A stretch of 42,631 nt of DNA, from NCBI GenBank assembly GCA_902618565.1, contig CACNAX010000007.1, forward strand, positions 1-42,631. Reading direction: 5' to 3'. Under the pieces are notes generated by a model. That model was not told the origin of the DNA, did not search any database, and saw nothing but the letters and a program-made list of their open reading frames with translations. The position numbers and the translations under genes are program-made. Each line of letters starts with the position of its first letter. Within the stretch, counting starts at the first letter, position 1. The stretch is from an uncultured Pelagibacteraceae bacterium (GTDB lineage Bacteria; Pseudomonadota; Alphaproteobacteria; Pelagibacterales; Pelagibacteraceae). This document shows positions 24,619 to 31,989 of the stretch, piece after piece.

Positions 24619-24685
24619 TCTTCCCCCTTTGAATTTTCAGATCAAAAAGGTAACTGAAAAAAAAACGTTTGTCTACTTAGATAAA

Positions 24686-26014
24686 TTAGCTCCAAGGAAA
24701 CGGACTGTTCGATGTCGGATGAAGTTTGCCTTTTTCATATCTATCGAACCTGAACGGTTTTAGTAATTCACTTTCTTGACCTAAAATTTCTTGTGCAACA
24801 AGGTGCCCAACACCTATCATTTTATAACCATGATTTGCATCTGCAATCATGTAAACATTTTCAAAAAATCTATCGAATATCGGGAATGAATCTGGAGTTA
24901 AACAACCCAATCCTCCTGATGGTCCCTTTCTATACAAATGAGATTTACCAACAAAACGTTTCTGAATATGCGCAAGTGCTGAAGTCCACATATCAGAAAA
25001 TTTATCAGTAGTTTGATATTCAGGAGAGTCAATTCCATATGGGTCAACATTAACTTCATCAAAATGTTTTTGAACAATGTAAGGTGATGTTCCACCTTGA
25101 ACTCCCAATCCTTCAATATCAGGTTTATAATATATACCCCATAATTCTTCTGTAATTATTTTACCATCTTTGTCAGAATAAAGTGGTGCATCTGTATCAA
25201 CATGAATTACTGGAGGCGGTTTACCTTCATTAGTTTTTAAATAATCTGAATCTACACCCAATACACCTTCTTGTAAAAACCAGTACTTCCACATTTCAAC
25301 TTCATGCATTTTTCCATTTTTAGCATCTTTTATATTAGTAGTTTTTGGTAACTCCAACATATTCCAAAAATCTCTTACCCATGGTCCTGCTCCAATAACT
25401 ACCTGATCACAATCAATTGTACCTTTATCTGTAACCACGCCAGTAATTGCATTACTGTTGCTCCCTCTTTTAAAACCTGTAACCTTTACTCCTTTATGAA
25501 CGTTTACACCGTTTGAATTTGCTTTTTTCTCTAGTGCTTTAATTGAGTCCTTATTAAATGCATATCCACCTTTTTTTTCATGCAAGACTGATGTAATACC
25601 TTTTGCTTGCCAATCACTAAAAATTCCTTGCATATATTTCATGCAATCTTTTTCACCTTCTATAAATTGTGATTCATATCCAATAGCTTTTTGTTGTTCA
25701 TAAATACTTGCAACATCTTTATGCATTACTTCCGGAGAAATTTGCATATAGCCAACAGCATTATATTTAAATGCCTCTGGATCACTTTCCCAAACACTAA
25801 CTGAATGAGCCATTAATTCTCTCATTGCTGGTTGAAAATAATTATTTCTAACAACTCCACATGCAATTCCACTTGCACCTGCAGCAGTGTCTTTTTTTTC
25901 TAGGACAACTACATCATTTGGATTTTTATATTTTTCGGAAAGTTTCCAAGCAGTACTTAACCCGTGAATTCCTCCACCAATTATTACAACTTTTGCTTTT
26001 GTCGGTAACGACAT
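24686..26014 (-). CDS. SoxB/MgdA-like FAD-dependent amine oxidoreductase
   Basis: This 442-aa DAO-type flavoprotein has an N-terminal Rossmann motif VVIIGGGIHGLSTAW (GGGIHG at 13-18), 'VVLEKKDTAAGASGIACGVVRNNYF', and a C-terminal FAD contact in 'DANHGYKMIGVGHLVAQ'. The size equals the beta subunit of heterotetrameric sarcosine oxidase or N-methylglutamate dehydrogenase subunit A. It sits directly upstream of the glutamine-synthetase-family and mgsABC genes, so N-methylglutamate dehydrogenation is the best guess. However, none of the partner subunits (SoxD-, SoxA- and SoxG-like, or MgdBCD) is in this window. The protein ends in the unusual motif 'HPTSNSPFPWS'. A monomeric N-methyl amino acid oxidase is an alternative. 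Confidence 0.72.
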   Translation of the reverse strand: MSLPTKAKVVIIGGGIHGLSTAWKLSEKYKNPNDVVVLEKKDTAAGASGIACGVVRNNYFQPAMRELMAHSVSVWESDPEAFKYNAVGYMQISPEVMHKDVASIYEQQKAIGYESQFIEGEKDCMKYMQGIFSDWQAKGITSVLHEKKGGYAFNKDSIKALEKKANSNGVNVHKGVKVTGFKRGSNSNAITGVVTDKGTIDCDQVVIGAGPWVRDFWNMLELPKTTNIKDAKNGKMHEVEMWKYWFLQEGVLGVDSDYLKTNEGKPPPVIHVDTDAPLYSDKDGKIITEELWGIYYKPDIEGLGVQGGTSPYIVQKHFDEVNVDPYGIDSPEYQTTDKFSDMWTSALAHIQKRFVGKSHLYRKGPSGGLGCLTPDSFPIFDRFFENVYMIADANHGYKMIGVGHLVAQEILGQESELLKPFRFDRYEKGKLHPTSNSPFPWS

Positions 26015-26103
26015 GAACGAACTTTAAATTTTTAGCAAAGGAAAGAATATAATAATTTTTATATATAATTTATATAAATTCTAAATATTTATTAGATTTT
26101 TAA

Positions 26104-26124
26104 TTAAAAACTCAAATTTTTGAG
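26104..26124 (-). terminator. Weak hairpin at the end of the MarR-like gene
   Basis: On the minus strand CTCAAA pairs with TTTGAG around a very short A-rich turn (positions 26111-26124), followed by TTTTTAATT. The hairpin encodes the last residues of the MarR-like protein and the stop codon lies within the T-tract. A stem of five or six pairs is marginal for termination. Confidence 0.35.
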
Positions 26125-26454
26125 AGTTTTCAAATATTCGTTAAATTCATTAACAAAATTCTGTGTGGGTAAAACGTACTTTTTTCTATGGTCATTTCCG
26201 GTTTTCTCGAGGTAAAAAAATTCTTTATCACAAGCTTCTTTGATCATGAGTGCAGATTTGGGTCTAGAGGTTTTGAAAAGTCTAGTCTTAAGTTCTTCGA
26301 CAGATAAGTTTTCATTTAATTTATAGGAATTCATCACAATCAACATCATGTGATAATGTGAAGGAGACTTTCTGAAAAAGTAATTACTGGATGTATGGGA
26401 CAGTTTCATTTGATCTTCCCAAAATTCTAGTAAATCTTTTGATGATTTTGACAT
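26104..26454 (-). CDS. MarR-like winged-helix transcriptional regulator
   Basis: This 116-aa protein has the layout of a small MarR-type regulator: an N-terminal helix, then 'LSVEELKTRLFKTSRPKSALMI' as a candidate HTH, and a wing 'FFYLEKTGNDHRKKYVLPTQ' resembling the D-x-R of MarR wings, followed by a C-terminal helix. It is shorter than classical MarR proteins (about 140-150 aa), so the dimerisation region may be reduced. Its ATG shares one base with the tdm stop, so it is co-transcribed with the TMAO demethylase and probably senses an intermediate of that pathway. The family call is from secondary-structure-like pattern, not a search. Confidence 0.62.
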   Translation of the reverse strand: MSKSSKDLLEFWEDQMKLSHTSSNYFFRKSPSHYHMMLIVMNSYKLNENLSVEELKTRLFKTSRPKSALMIKEACDKEFFYLEKTGNDHRKKYVLPTQNFVNEFNEYLKTLKNLSF

Positions 26455-28793
26455 TAAGATTTTACACGTGTTTTTTGAGGATCGTAATGCGGGAAACCAA
26501 CAATTTTAGCAGGTATTCTTTTTTGATGTCCATCAATTTTACCAACTTCAACGTTCATACCTATTTCTGAATGACCTACATCAATTCTGCACAAAGCAAT
26601 ATTTTTATTCAAAGTAGGAGATAGACATCCGCTTGTAACTACGCCAACTTGGGATCTTCCAATGTGAACGCAATCACCGTGATTAGCTTTTTCTTTGCCT
26701 ACAAGTTCTAATCCAACTAATTTCTTTTGCGGATTTTCTTTTCTCTTTATTAATGCTTCTTTACCAATGAAATCTGCTGTTTTTGTTTTTAAAGGAACCG
26801 TAAATCCAACACCAGCTTCAAAAGGGTCAACTTGGCCGTCAAATTCATTACCAAATAATATTAGTCCAGCTTCAATTCTTAATAAATCTAATGCTCCAAA
26901 ACCAGCAGGTATTATTCCTTCATCTTTGCCAGCTTCCATAAGCACATCCCAAACCGCTGGTGCATCTGAAGGGTGACACCATATTTCGTATCCTAACTCG
27001 CCTGTGTATCCAGTTCTAGAAACCATTAATGGAATTCCACTAAGTTCTTTTACTCTACAGATTGTAAACCTAAACCATTGTAATTCTGAAATAGAAGGTT
27101 GTGTTGGTGGAGTAAAAATAAACTTTTCTAAAATTTTTCTACTGTTTGGTCCTTGTAGAGAAATATTATTTATTTGATCAGTAGAGTTTTTAACCAAAAC
27201 ATTAAATTTTTTCTTTTTTGCTTGTTCTTTTAACCATTCACCTGCGTATTCATCACCACATACCCATCTAAATCCATGATCACTCATTTTTAACAATGTC
27301 CCATCATCAAACATAGAACCATTTTCATAACACATCGAAGAATAAACAATTTGTCCAACTGACAATTTTTTAACATTTCTAGTTAAAGTATAGTCCATTA
27401 ATTCTTCTGCATCCGGACCTAATATTTCAAATTTTCTTAAAGAAGATAAATCAATTAAAACTGCTTTTTCTCTACACGCTGTATATTCATTTATTACTCC
27501 GTGATTAGTGTAATCATTGGGCAGCCAATACCCTCTAGCATCAACAAAGTTTCTTGTTAACTTAGAAGTTCTTTCATGAAATCCTGTATTTTTTGTTAGT
27601 TTTAATTCTGAGTCTGGTTTCATTCTAAATGCAAAAGATTTTGTAAATTCTCTTTTTTTTTCGTAAGTTCTAACAAAAATATCTGTAGGGTTCCATGAAT
27701 TACATGGATCTATATCACTTGGACAGGCTGATGTTCCGCAGGTTAAATCTTTTAAAGCTCTTAATATTACATAATCTCCAGGTCTAGCAAATGACTCATC
27801 AGAAAGTACGGTATTTAAGCCTCCTGCTGAAGTATTAAAAAATAAATTTATAGCGTGCCATCCCTTTTGTCTATTAACCCCAAAATTTTCCATAGCACCA
27901 CTTAAGTTATCTGAGCAATTTGGATGCCCAAAATAACCAGCATCTTCGTAATACTTCGATGTACAAGCAAGATTAAAAGTGTCATGTCTACCAACAGTAT
28001 CTCTTATTACTTCTACCAAAGGCTCATGGTCTGTATCATAAAATTTTGAATACAATCCTGGTCCTGGAAATGTATTTCCCATAAAGGTCCTTGTTGTTTG
28101 CCAATCTAAACCTTTTTCAATACCTTTACCTAATTTAGCTGTATCAAAAGCAACAAAATCTGAACATTGTCTACCAGTTGGACAAATTATTTGAATATAA
28201 TCTCCTTCTTTAACTTCAAAAGAAATCGCTGATTGTTTTGCAATATTTTTTTCGTCTAGAGGATCAAAAATTGGATCTGGAATTATTCTATGTTCTTTAT
28301 AGTCAACAATATTATTTCTTTTAATAAATAAAGTTAATTCTGTAGGAGGATTTTGTTCATGAACCAACATATCATTACCAGGTGCAGAAAAAATGCAATA
28401 ACATTTATCTTTTGAACTTATTTTAATTTTTTCTCCTGGTGGAGTGTCTTTATCAAAAAGGATTGAAGATTTAGATTTTGCAATTTTAAGATTTCTTTTT
28501 TCTAATTGGCGTAAAGCAATTTTCGAACTTTCTTCATTTCTATTTAAAATTTTAATTATATCATTTTCTGATTTAGATGATTTTAAATTTAAAATTGATG
28601 GATCTGAATTTCCATCAGAATTAAAAACAACTATTTCACAAATTTGATTTCCTTCATTATTAATAATTTCAATTTCATCATCAGGAAAAACCTGAACTCC
28701 TGTTAATCCACCGCCATTAACTACATATCTTTCAACTCCAGGTGGCAAAACATTTAAACCAGGTTCATTTATTCTTAAATTTTCTTCTAACAT
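26454..28793 (-). CDS. tdm: Trimethylamine N-oxide demethylase
   Basis: This 779-aa two-domain protein has an N-terminal DUF1989-type half and a C-terminal GcvT (aminomethyltransferase, tetrahydrofolate-binding) half from about residue 390. Cysteines characteristic of DUF1989 are visible at C204/C210 (CPTGRQC), C277, C293, and in the motif TCGTSACPSDIDPCN (C352, C357, C364). The GcvT part shows 'ISLQGPNSRKIL', 'GYTGELGYEIW' and 'DLLRIEAGLILFGNE'. This fusion is the published architecture of Tdm, which splits TMAO into dimethylamine and formaldehyde, the latter passed to tetrahydrofolate. Dimethylglycine-dehydrogenase-like proteins also have GcvT domains but lack DUF1989. Divergent from the TMAO/betaine importer. 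Confidence 0.85.
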   Translation of the reverse strand: MLEENLRINEPGLNVLPPGVERYVVNGGGLTGVQVFPDDEIEIINNEGNQICEIVVFNSDGNSDPSILNLKSSKSENDIIKILNRNEESSKIALRQLEKRNLKIAKSKSSILFDKDTPPGEKIKISSKDKCYCIFSAPGNDMLVHEQNPPTELTLFIKRNNIVDYKEHRIIPDPIFDPLDEKNIAKQSAISFEVKEGDYIQIICPTGRQCSDFVAFDTAKLGKGIEKGLDWQTTRTFMGNTFPGPGLYSKFYDTDHEPLVEVIRDTVGRHDTFNLACTSKYYEDAGYFGHPNCSDNLSGAMENFGVNRQKGWHAINLFFNTSAGGLNTVLSDESFARPGDYVILRALKDLTCGTSACPSDIDPCNSWNPTDIFVRTYEKKREFTKSFAFRMKPDSELKLTKNTGFHERTSKLTRNFVDARGYWLPNDYTNHGVINEYTACREKAVLIDLSSLRKFEILGPDAEELMDYTLTRNVKKLSVGQIVYSSMCYENGSMFDDGTLLKMSDHGFRWVCGDEYAGEWLKEQAKKKKFNVLVKNSTDQINNISLQGPNSRKILEKFIFTPPTQPSISELQWFRFTICRVKELSGIPLMVSRTGYTGELGYEIWCHPSDAPAVWDVLMEAGKDEGIIPAGFGALDLLRIEAGLILFGNEFDGQVDPFEAGVGFTVPLKTKTADFIGKEALIKRKENPQKKLVGLELVGKEKANHGDCVHIGRSQVGVVTSGCLSPTLNKNIALCRIDVGHSEIGMNVEVGKIDGHQKRIPAKIVGFPHYDPQKTRVKS

Positions 28794-28821
28794 TTTAAAT
28801 CAATGATTACTTATGTTTAAG

Positions 28822-28843
28822 AATAAATCAGTACTGATTAATT
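28822..28843. promoter_or_regulatory. Palindromic candidate operator between tdm and the ABC importer
   Basis: The core AATCAGTACTGATT (28826-28839) is a perfect 14-bp palindrome. With one mismatched pair on either side of the core the symmetry extends to 22 bp (28822-28843). It lies in the 141-nt divergent promoter region, 29 nt upstream of the tdm ATG and about 91 nt upstream of the binding-protein start. Size and location suit a dimeric MarR-type regulator and would let one protein control both operons. Function is inferred. Confidence 0.5.
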
Positions 28844-28920
28844 GTATATATAAATTTTAGTACCAACTTTTGTTGACTGTGAGATTAAATTTAAGGATAC
28901 TTACTTACTTAATATATTAA

Positions 28921-28928
28921 GAGAGGAG
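28921..28928 (+). promoter_or_regulatory. Strong ribosome binding site of the binding-protein gene
   Basis: GAGAGGAG lies 6 nt before the ATG at 28935, stronger than at most starts in the window. It fixes the start, and agrees with the high expression expected of periplasmic binding proteins in SAR11. Confidence 0.65.
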
Positions 28929-28934
28929 AAATAA

Positions 28935-29879
28935 ATGAAGAAAATACTATCTTTACTCTCAGCTATAGTAATTACTGTAGTAAGCTTTGCAGGAATATCT
29001 AACGCTGACAGTAAAAAACCCATAGTGATCCCAACTCATAACTGGTCAAGTCAAATTGTTATGGCTTATGTTATTGGTGGAATCTTTGAAAGCATGGGTA
29101 ACAATGTTAAATATGTAAATGCTGACTCTCAAGCGGTTTACGAGTCAATTAGAATTGGTGATGTAACTATATCTCATGAGGTATGGGAATCTGCTTTCGG
29201 TAAGTCATTTACAACAGCTTTAGACAAAGGTGGTTTGTTAGACTGGGGTGATCATGAAGCAAGAACTCTTGAGGATATGGGATATCCAAACTGGGTTGTT
29301 GAAAAAGGTCTATGTCCAGGTCTACCAGATTGGACAGCTCTAAAAAATCCAGACTGTGCAAAAAACTTTACAACACCTGACTCTCCAGATGGAAAAGGAA
29401 GAATGTTGGAAGGACCACAAACTTGGCATGGTGATTTAATACCTCAAAGGATTGATGCACTAGGCTTAGGTGATTTATGGTGGGTTAAGTTTGCTGGAGG
29501 TGCTGATGCACTTTGGGCAGAGTTAGCAGCTGCTGAAAAAGAAGGAAGAGGAACTATAATTTTCAACTGGACACCAAACTTTACTGATGGTGCTGGTTTT
29601 ACATTTATCGACTTCCCTCCATACACAGCTGGTTGCAGACCAGCAGATGGTGGTGACGGAAAATGTGGTTCTCCGGATGGTTATTTGAAAAAAGCAGTAC
29701 ACGAAGATTTTCCAAAAACTCATCCAGATGCAGCAGCAGCGTTTAAAAAATTGTCATTTTCAACAAGTCAAATTGGTGCAATGGCAGCTTTAGTAGACGT
29801 TGACAAAATGACTCACGAAGATGCAGCTAAAAAATGGTTAGCTGATAACGAGTCAACTTGGAAAGCTTTCCTTAAATAA
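28935..29879 (+). CDS. tmoX: TMAO/glycine-betaine-type ABC transporter substrate-binding protein
   Basis: This 314-aa periplasmic protein has a signal peptide with cleavage probably after A24 (SNA-DS). The mature part is an OpuAC-type binding protein rich in tryptophans (THNWSSQ, HEVWESAF, QTWHGDL, GDLWWVKF, FNWTPNF), which in this family build the aromatic cage for quaternary amines. Four cysteines in loops (PGLP region and the GCRPADGGDGKCG stretch) may pair as disulfides. It is divergent from tdm, and TmoX of roseobacters and SAR11 has the same context, so TMAO is the best guess; glycine betaine or choline remain possible. A terminator follows at 29902, so it may be expressed above the other subunits. 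Confidence 0.78.
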   Translation: MKKILSLLSAIVITVVSFAGISNADSKKPIVIPTHNWSSQIVMAYVIGGIFESMGNNVKYVNADSQAVYESIRIGDVTISHEVWESAFGKSFTTALDKGGLLDWGDHEARTLEDMGYPNWVVEKGLCPGLPDWTALKNPDCAKNFTTPDSPDGKGRMLEGPQTWHGDLIPQRIDALGLGDLWWVKFAGGADALWAELAAAEKEGRGTIIFNWTPNFTDGAGFTFIDFPPYTAGCRPADGGDGKCGSPDGYLKKAVHEDFPKTHPDAAAAFKKLSFSTSQIGAMAALVDVDKMTHEDAAKKWLADNESTWKAFLK

Positions 29880-29901
29880 GGATAAAAGTTAAAAAAATAA
29901 G

Positions 29902-29937
29902 ATCTCCCCCAATTCTGTTGGGGGGGATTTTTTTTTA
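29902..29937 (+). terminator. Rho-independent terminator after the binding-protein gene
   Basis: ATCTCCCCCAA (29902-29912) pairs with TTGGGGGGGAT (29918-29928) with one G-T pair and a 5-nt loop, followed by nine T residues. It starts 22 nt after the stop of the binding-protein gene and lies before the MORN gene. It probably limits readthrough to the distal transport genes. Confidence 0.85.
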
Positions 29938-29961
29938 TAAAGATTTGTGTAAAATACAGTT

Positions 29962-30339
29962 ATGAGAAAATATCTTTTTTACATTTTTTTAAGTTTATTA
30001 ATAAGTTCATCAGTTTTCGCTCGAAGCACCGGATGTAAAGAAGGTAACTGTGAAAATGGATATGGAAAATGGGTTTATACAGATAAAACTACTTATGAAG
30101 GTGAGTGGGTAGGAACAAAAAAAAATGGTCAAGGTGTAGAAACATGGCCAAACGGATATATCTATAAAGGTGAGTTTAAAAATAGCGTTTGGAGTGGAGT
30201 TGGAACTTTAACTTTCCCAGATGGGTCTACTTATGAAGGAGAGTGGGCTAATGGTTTTATGAATGGCAAGGGAACATTTACTTGGGCTAATGGAGACCAA
30301 AAAATAGGAATTTGGAAAAACGGTAAATTACAAGATTAA
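29962..30339 (+). CDS. Secreted MORN-repeat protein
   Basis: This 125-aa protein has a signal peptide (about residues 1-20, ending in SVFA) and four successive MORN repeats of about 23 residues, visible as G-x-G-x-W...G-x-Y-x-G-E-W/F patterns: 'GYGKWVYTDKTTYEGEW', 'GQGVETWPNGYIYKGEF', 'GVGTLTFPDGSTYEGEW' and 'GKGTFTWANGDQKIGIW'. Two cysteines are close together after the signal peptide. MORN repeats mediate protein or membrane contacts, but the bacterial role is unclear. It lies between the transport binding protein and the ATPase, and its stop shares a base with the next start. Confidence 0.82.
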   Translation: MRKYLFYIFLSLLISSSVFARSTGCKEGNCENGYGKWVYTDKTTYEGEWVGTKKNGQGVETWPNGYIYKGEFKNSVWSGVGTLTFPDGSTYEGEWANGFMNGKGTFTWANGDQKIGIWKNGKLQD

Positions 30340-30890
30340 TGTCGAACGAAACTTCATTTAATAGATTAAAAGGATTACCCGAGAACATAAAACAATTTAT
30401 AGGACTAATAATTTTAACAATAGTCATAATTTCTTCTTTTGCTATTTTAAATAATATATTTAGTGAAGGTGATGAATTAGTTAGAAAAATGAAATTGGAA
30501 GAAGAGAGAATTGCAAAAGAGAGAAAACTAAGTGCATTAATTTCAAAACTTCCCTCGGGTATATTAGTAACTTTTGATGGTACTGATCATTATAAATTAT
30601 CAGATGAATTATATGAGGGAGTTTGTAATGCCACAAAGCTTATCCCCCAAAGAGCAATAATGGGTGCAAATTTCTTAAATTTTAGAGCACATGAAATTTA
30701 TACTATTAACGGCAATAAGATTGATGAAACATTTGTTGAATGGGATGCTGAAAAAAAGAAATGTTTTGCAGGTTTTACAGTTAGTGGAAATAACGTAGGA
30801 GTAGACGAAACAATTAAAGTAAGCGGTGAAGCCTTAAGTTTTTTAAGTACTGGAATTGATACAAGGGTTTATTTTATTAAAAATTTTTAA
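30339..30890 (+). CDS. Unknown membrane-anchored periplasmic protein
   Basis: This 183-aa protein has one membrane segment near residues 16-38 (FIGLIILTIVIISSFAILNNIF), then a short charged helical linker (VRKMKLEEERIAKERKL) and a soluble domain of about 115 residues with two cysteines (in EGVCNATK and KKKCFAGF), perhaps a disulfide. I do not recognise the family. It is coupled by a 1-nt overlap to the MORN gene and sits ahead of the ATPase gene. It may act with the MORN protein, possibly at the transporter, but that is position only. Confidence 0.6.
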   Translation: MSNETSFNRLKGLPENIKQFIGLIILTIVIISSFAILNNIFSEGDELVRKMKLEEERIAKERKLSALISKLPSGILVTFDGTDHYKLSDELYEGVCNATKLIPQRAIMGANFLNFRAHEIYTINGNKIDETFVEWDAEKKKCFAGFTVSGNNVGVDETIKVSGEALSFLSTGIDTRVYFIKNF

Positions 30891-30954
30891 TGGAAATAAG
30901 CTTCAATTATATTGATTTTAATTTAATTAATTTTCGTATATTTTTATAAGAATT

Positions 30955-31986
30955 ATGTCTGAAGCAGTAATCAAATGCGAAGCAGTTTATAAAATTTTTG
31001 GTGAAAACGCCAAAAAGATGCTTCAAGATTCAAATGGTAATGTTGATGCTAAAACATTTCAAGAAAATGGTTGTATAGTAGGTGTTAACAATGCTTCCTT
31101 TGAAGTAGCCAAAGGAGAGATGCTTGTTGTAATGGGCTTATCTGGATCTGGTAAGTCAACTTTACTAAGGTGTATATCAAGATTAACAGATGCAACAGGT
31201 GGAAAAATTTTCATTGAAGGTCAAGATTTATTAAATTTAAATAATAAAGAGTTAATTGAGCTTAGAAGAAACAAAATGGGAATGGTTTTCCAAAGCTTTG
31301 CTCTTCTTCCACACAAAACCGTTGTAGAAAATATAGCTTTTCCTCTTCAAATCAAAGGTATCAAAACTGAGGAGAGTATTAATAAAGCAATGGAGATGGT
31401 TAAATTAGTTGGACTTGATGGAAGAGAAAATTATTTTCCAAGAGAACTTTCAGGTGGACAACAACAAAGAGTGGGTATTGCAAGATCTCTAGCAGTTGAA
31501 CCTGATATATGGTTTTTAGATGAACCTTTTTCTGCTTTAGATCCTTTAATTAGAAAAGAAATGCAAGATGAATTTTTAAGACTTCAAGAAAAATTACAAA
31601 AAACAATTATGTTTATTACTCATGATTTTGATGAAGCATTAAAACTTGCTGATCGAATTGCAATTATGAAAGATGGTATAATTGAACAACTAGATACACC
31701 TGCAAATATAGTTTTAAACCCAGCCACAGAATATGTAAGAAAATTTACTGAAGAAGTACCTAGAGAAAAAGTTTTATTAATTGAAGATGTAATGGATGAA
31801 TCTATATCTAATAATTTAGGTGATGTTAAAGTTTCAAAAGATGAAATCATAGAAAATGTTGCAGAAAAAATATTAACGCAAGAAAAATCTGTAGCAGTTA
31901 TAGATGAAAATAATAAAACCGTAGGGTCAATAAACCCGACAAAAATAATAAATACTGTCTTTGGTGGAAGAAAGAATGGAAAATAA
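30955..31986 (+). CDS. tmoV: Betaine/TMAO-type ABC transporter ATP-binding protein
   Basis: This 343-aa ATPase belongs to the ProV/OpuAA branch. Walker A is GLSGSGKST (61-69), the signature is LSGGQQQRVGIARSL, Walker B is IWFLDEPFSALDP, followed by 'FITHDFDEAL'. A N-terminal extension of about 45 residues containing 'KKMLQDSNGNVDAKTFQENGCIVGV' precedes the usual 'NNASFEVAKGE', which is normal for OpuAA/TmoV proteins. The C-terminus holds a degenerate regulatory region with a CBS-like 'KSVAVIDENNKTVGSINPTKI'. It is followed after 3 nt by the permease. Confidence 0.82.
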   Translation: MSEAVIKCEAVYKIFGENAKKMLQDSNGNVDAKTFQENGCIVGVNNASFEVAKGEMLVVMGLSGSGKSTLLRCISRLTDATGGKIFIEGQDLLNLNNKELIELRRNKMGMVFQSFALLPHKTVVENIAFPLQIKGIKTEESINKAMEMVKLVGLDGRENYFPRELSGGQQQRVGIARSLAVEPDIWFLDEPFSALDPLIRKEMQDEFLRLQEKLQKTIMFITHDFDEALKLADRIAIMKDGIIEQLDTPANIVLNPATEYVRKFTEEVPREKVLLIEDVMDESISNNLGDVKVSKDEIIENVAEKILTQEKSVAVIDENNKTVGSINPTKIINTVFGGRKNGK

Positions 31987-31989
31987 ATT

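Noticed and set aside
24619..24685. Inverted repeat TTCAG...CTGAA upstream of the 489-aa glutamine-synthetase-family gene
   Set aside because: Five-base arms separated by about 13 nt with no T-tract in the right orientation; probably chance in AT-rich DNA.
28794..28934. Glycine or other riboswitch upstream of the binding-protein gene
   Set aside because: No conserved aptamer stems could be fitted by eye; only the palindrome and ribosome binding site stand out.
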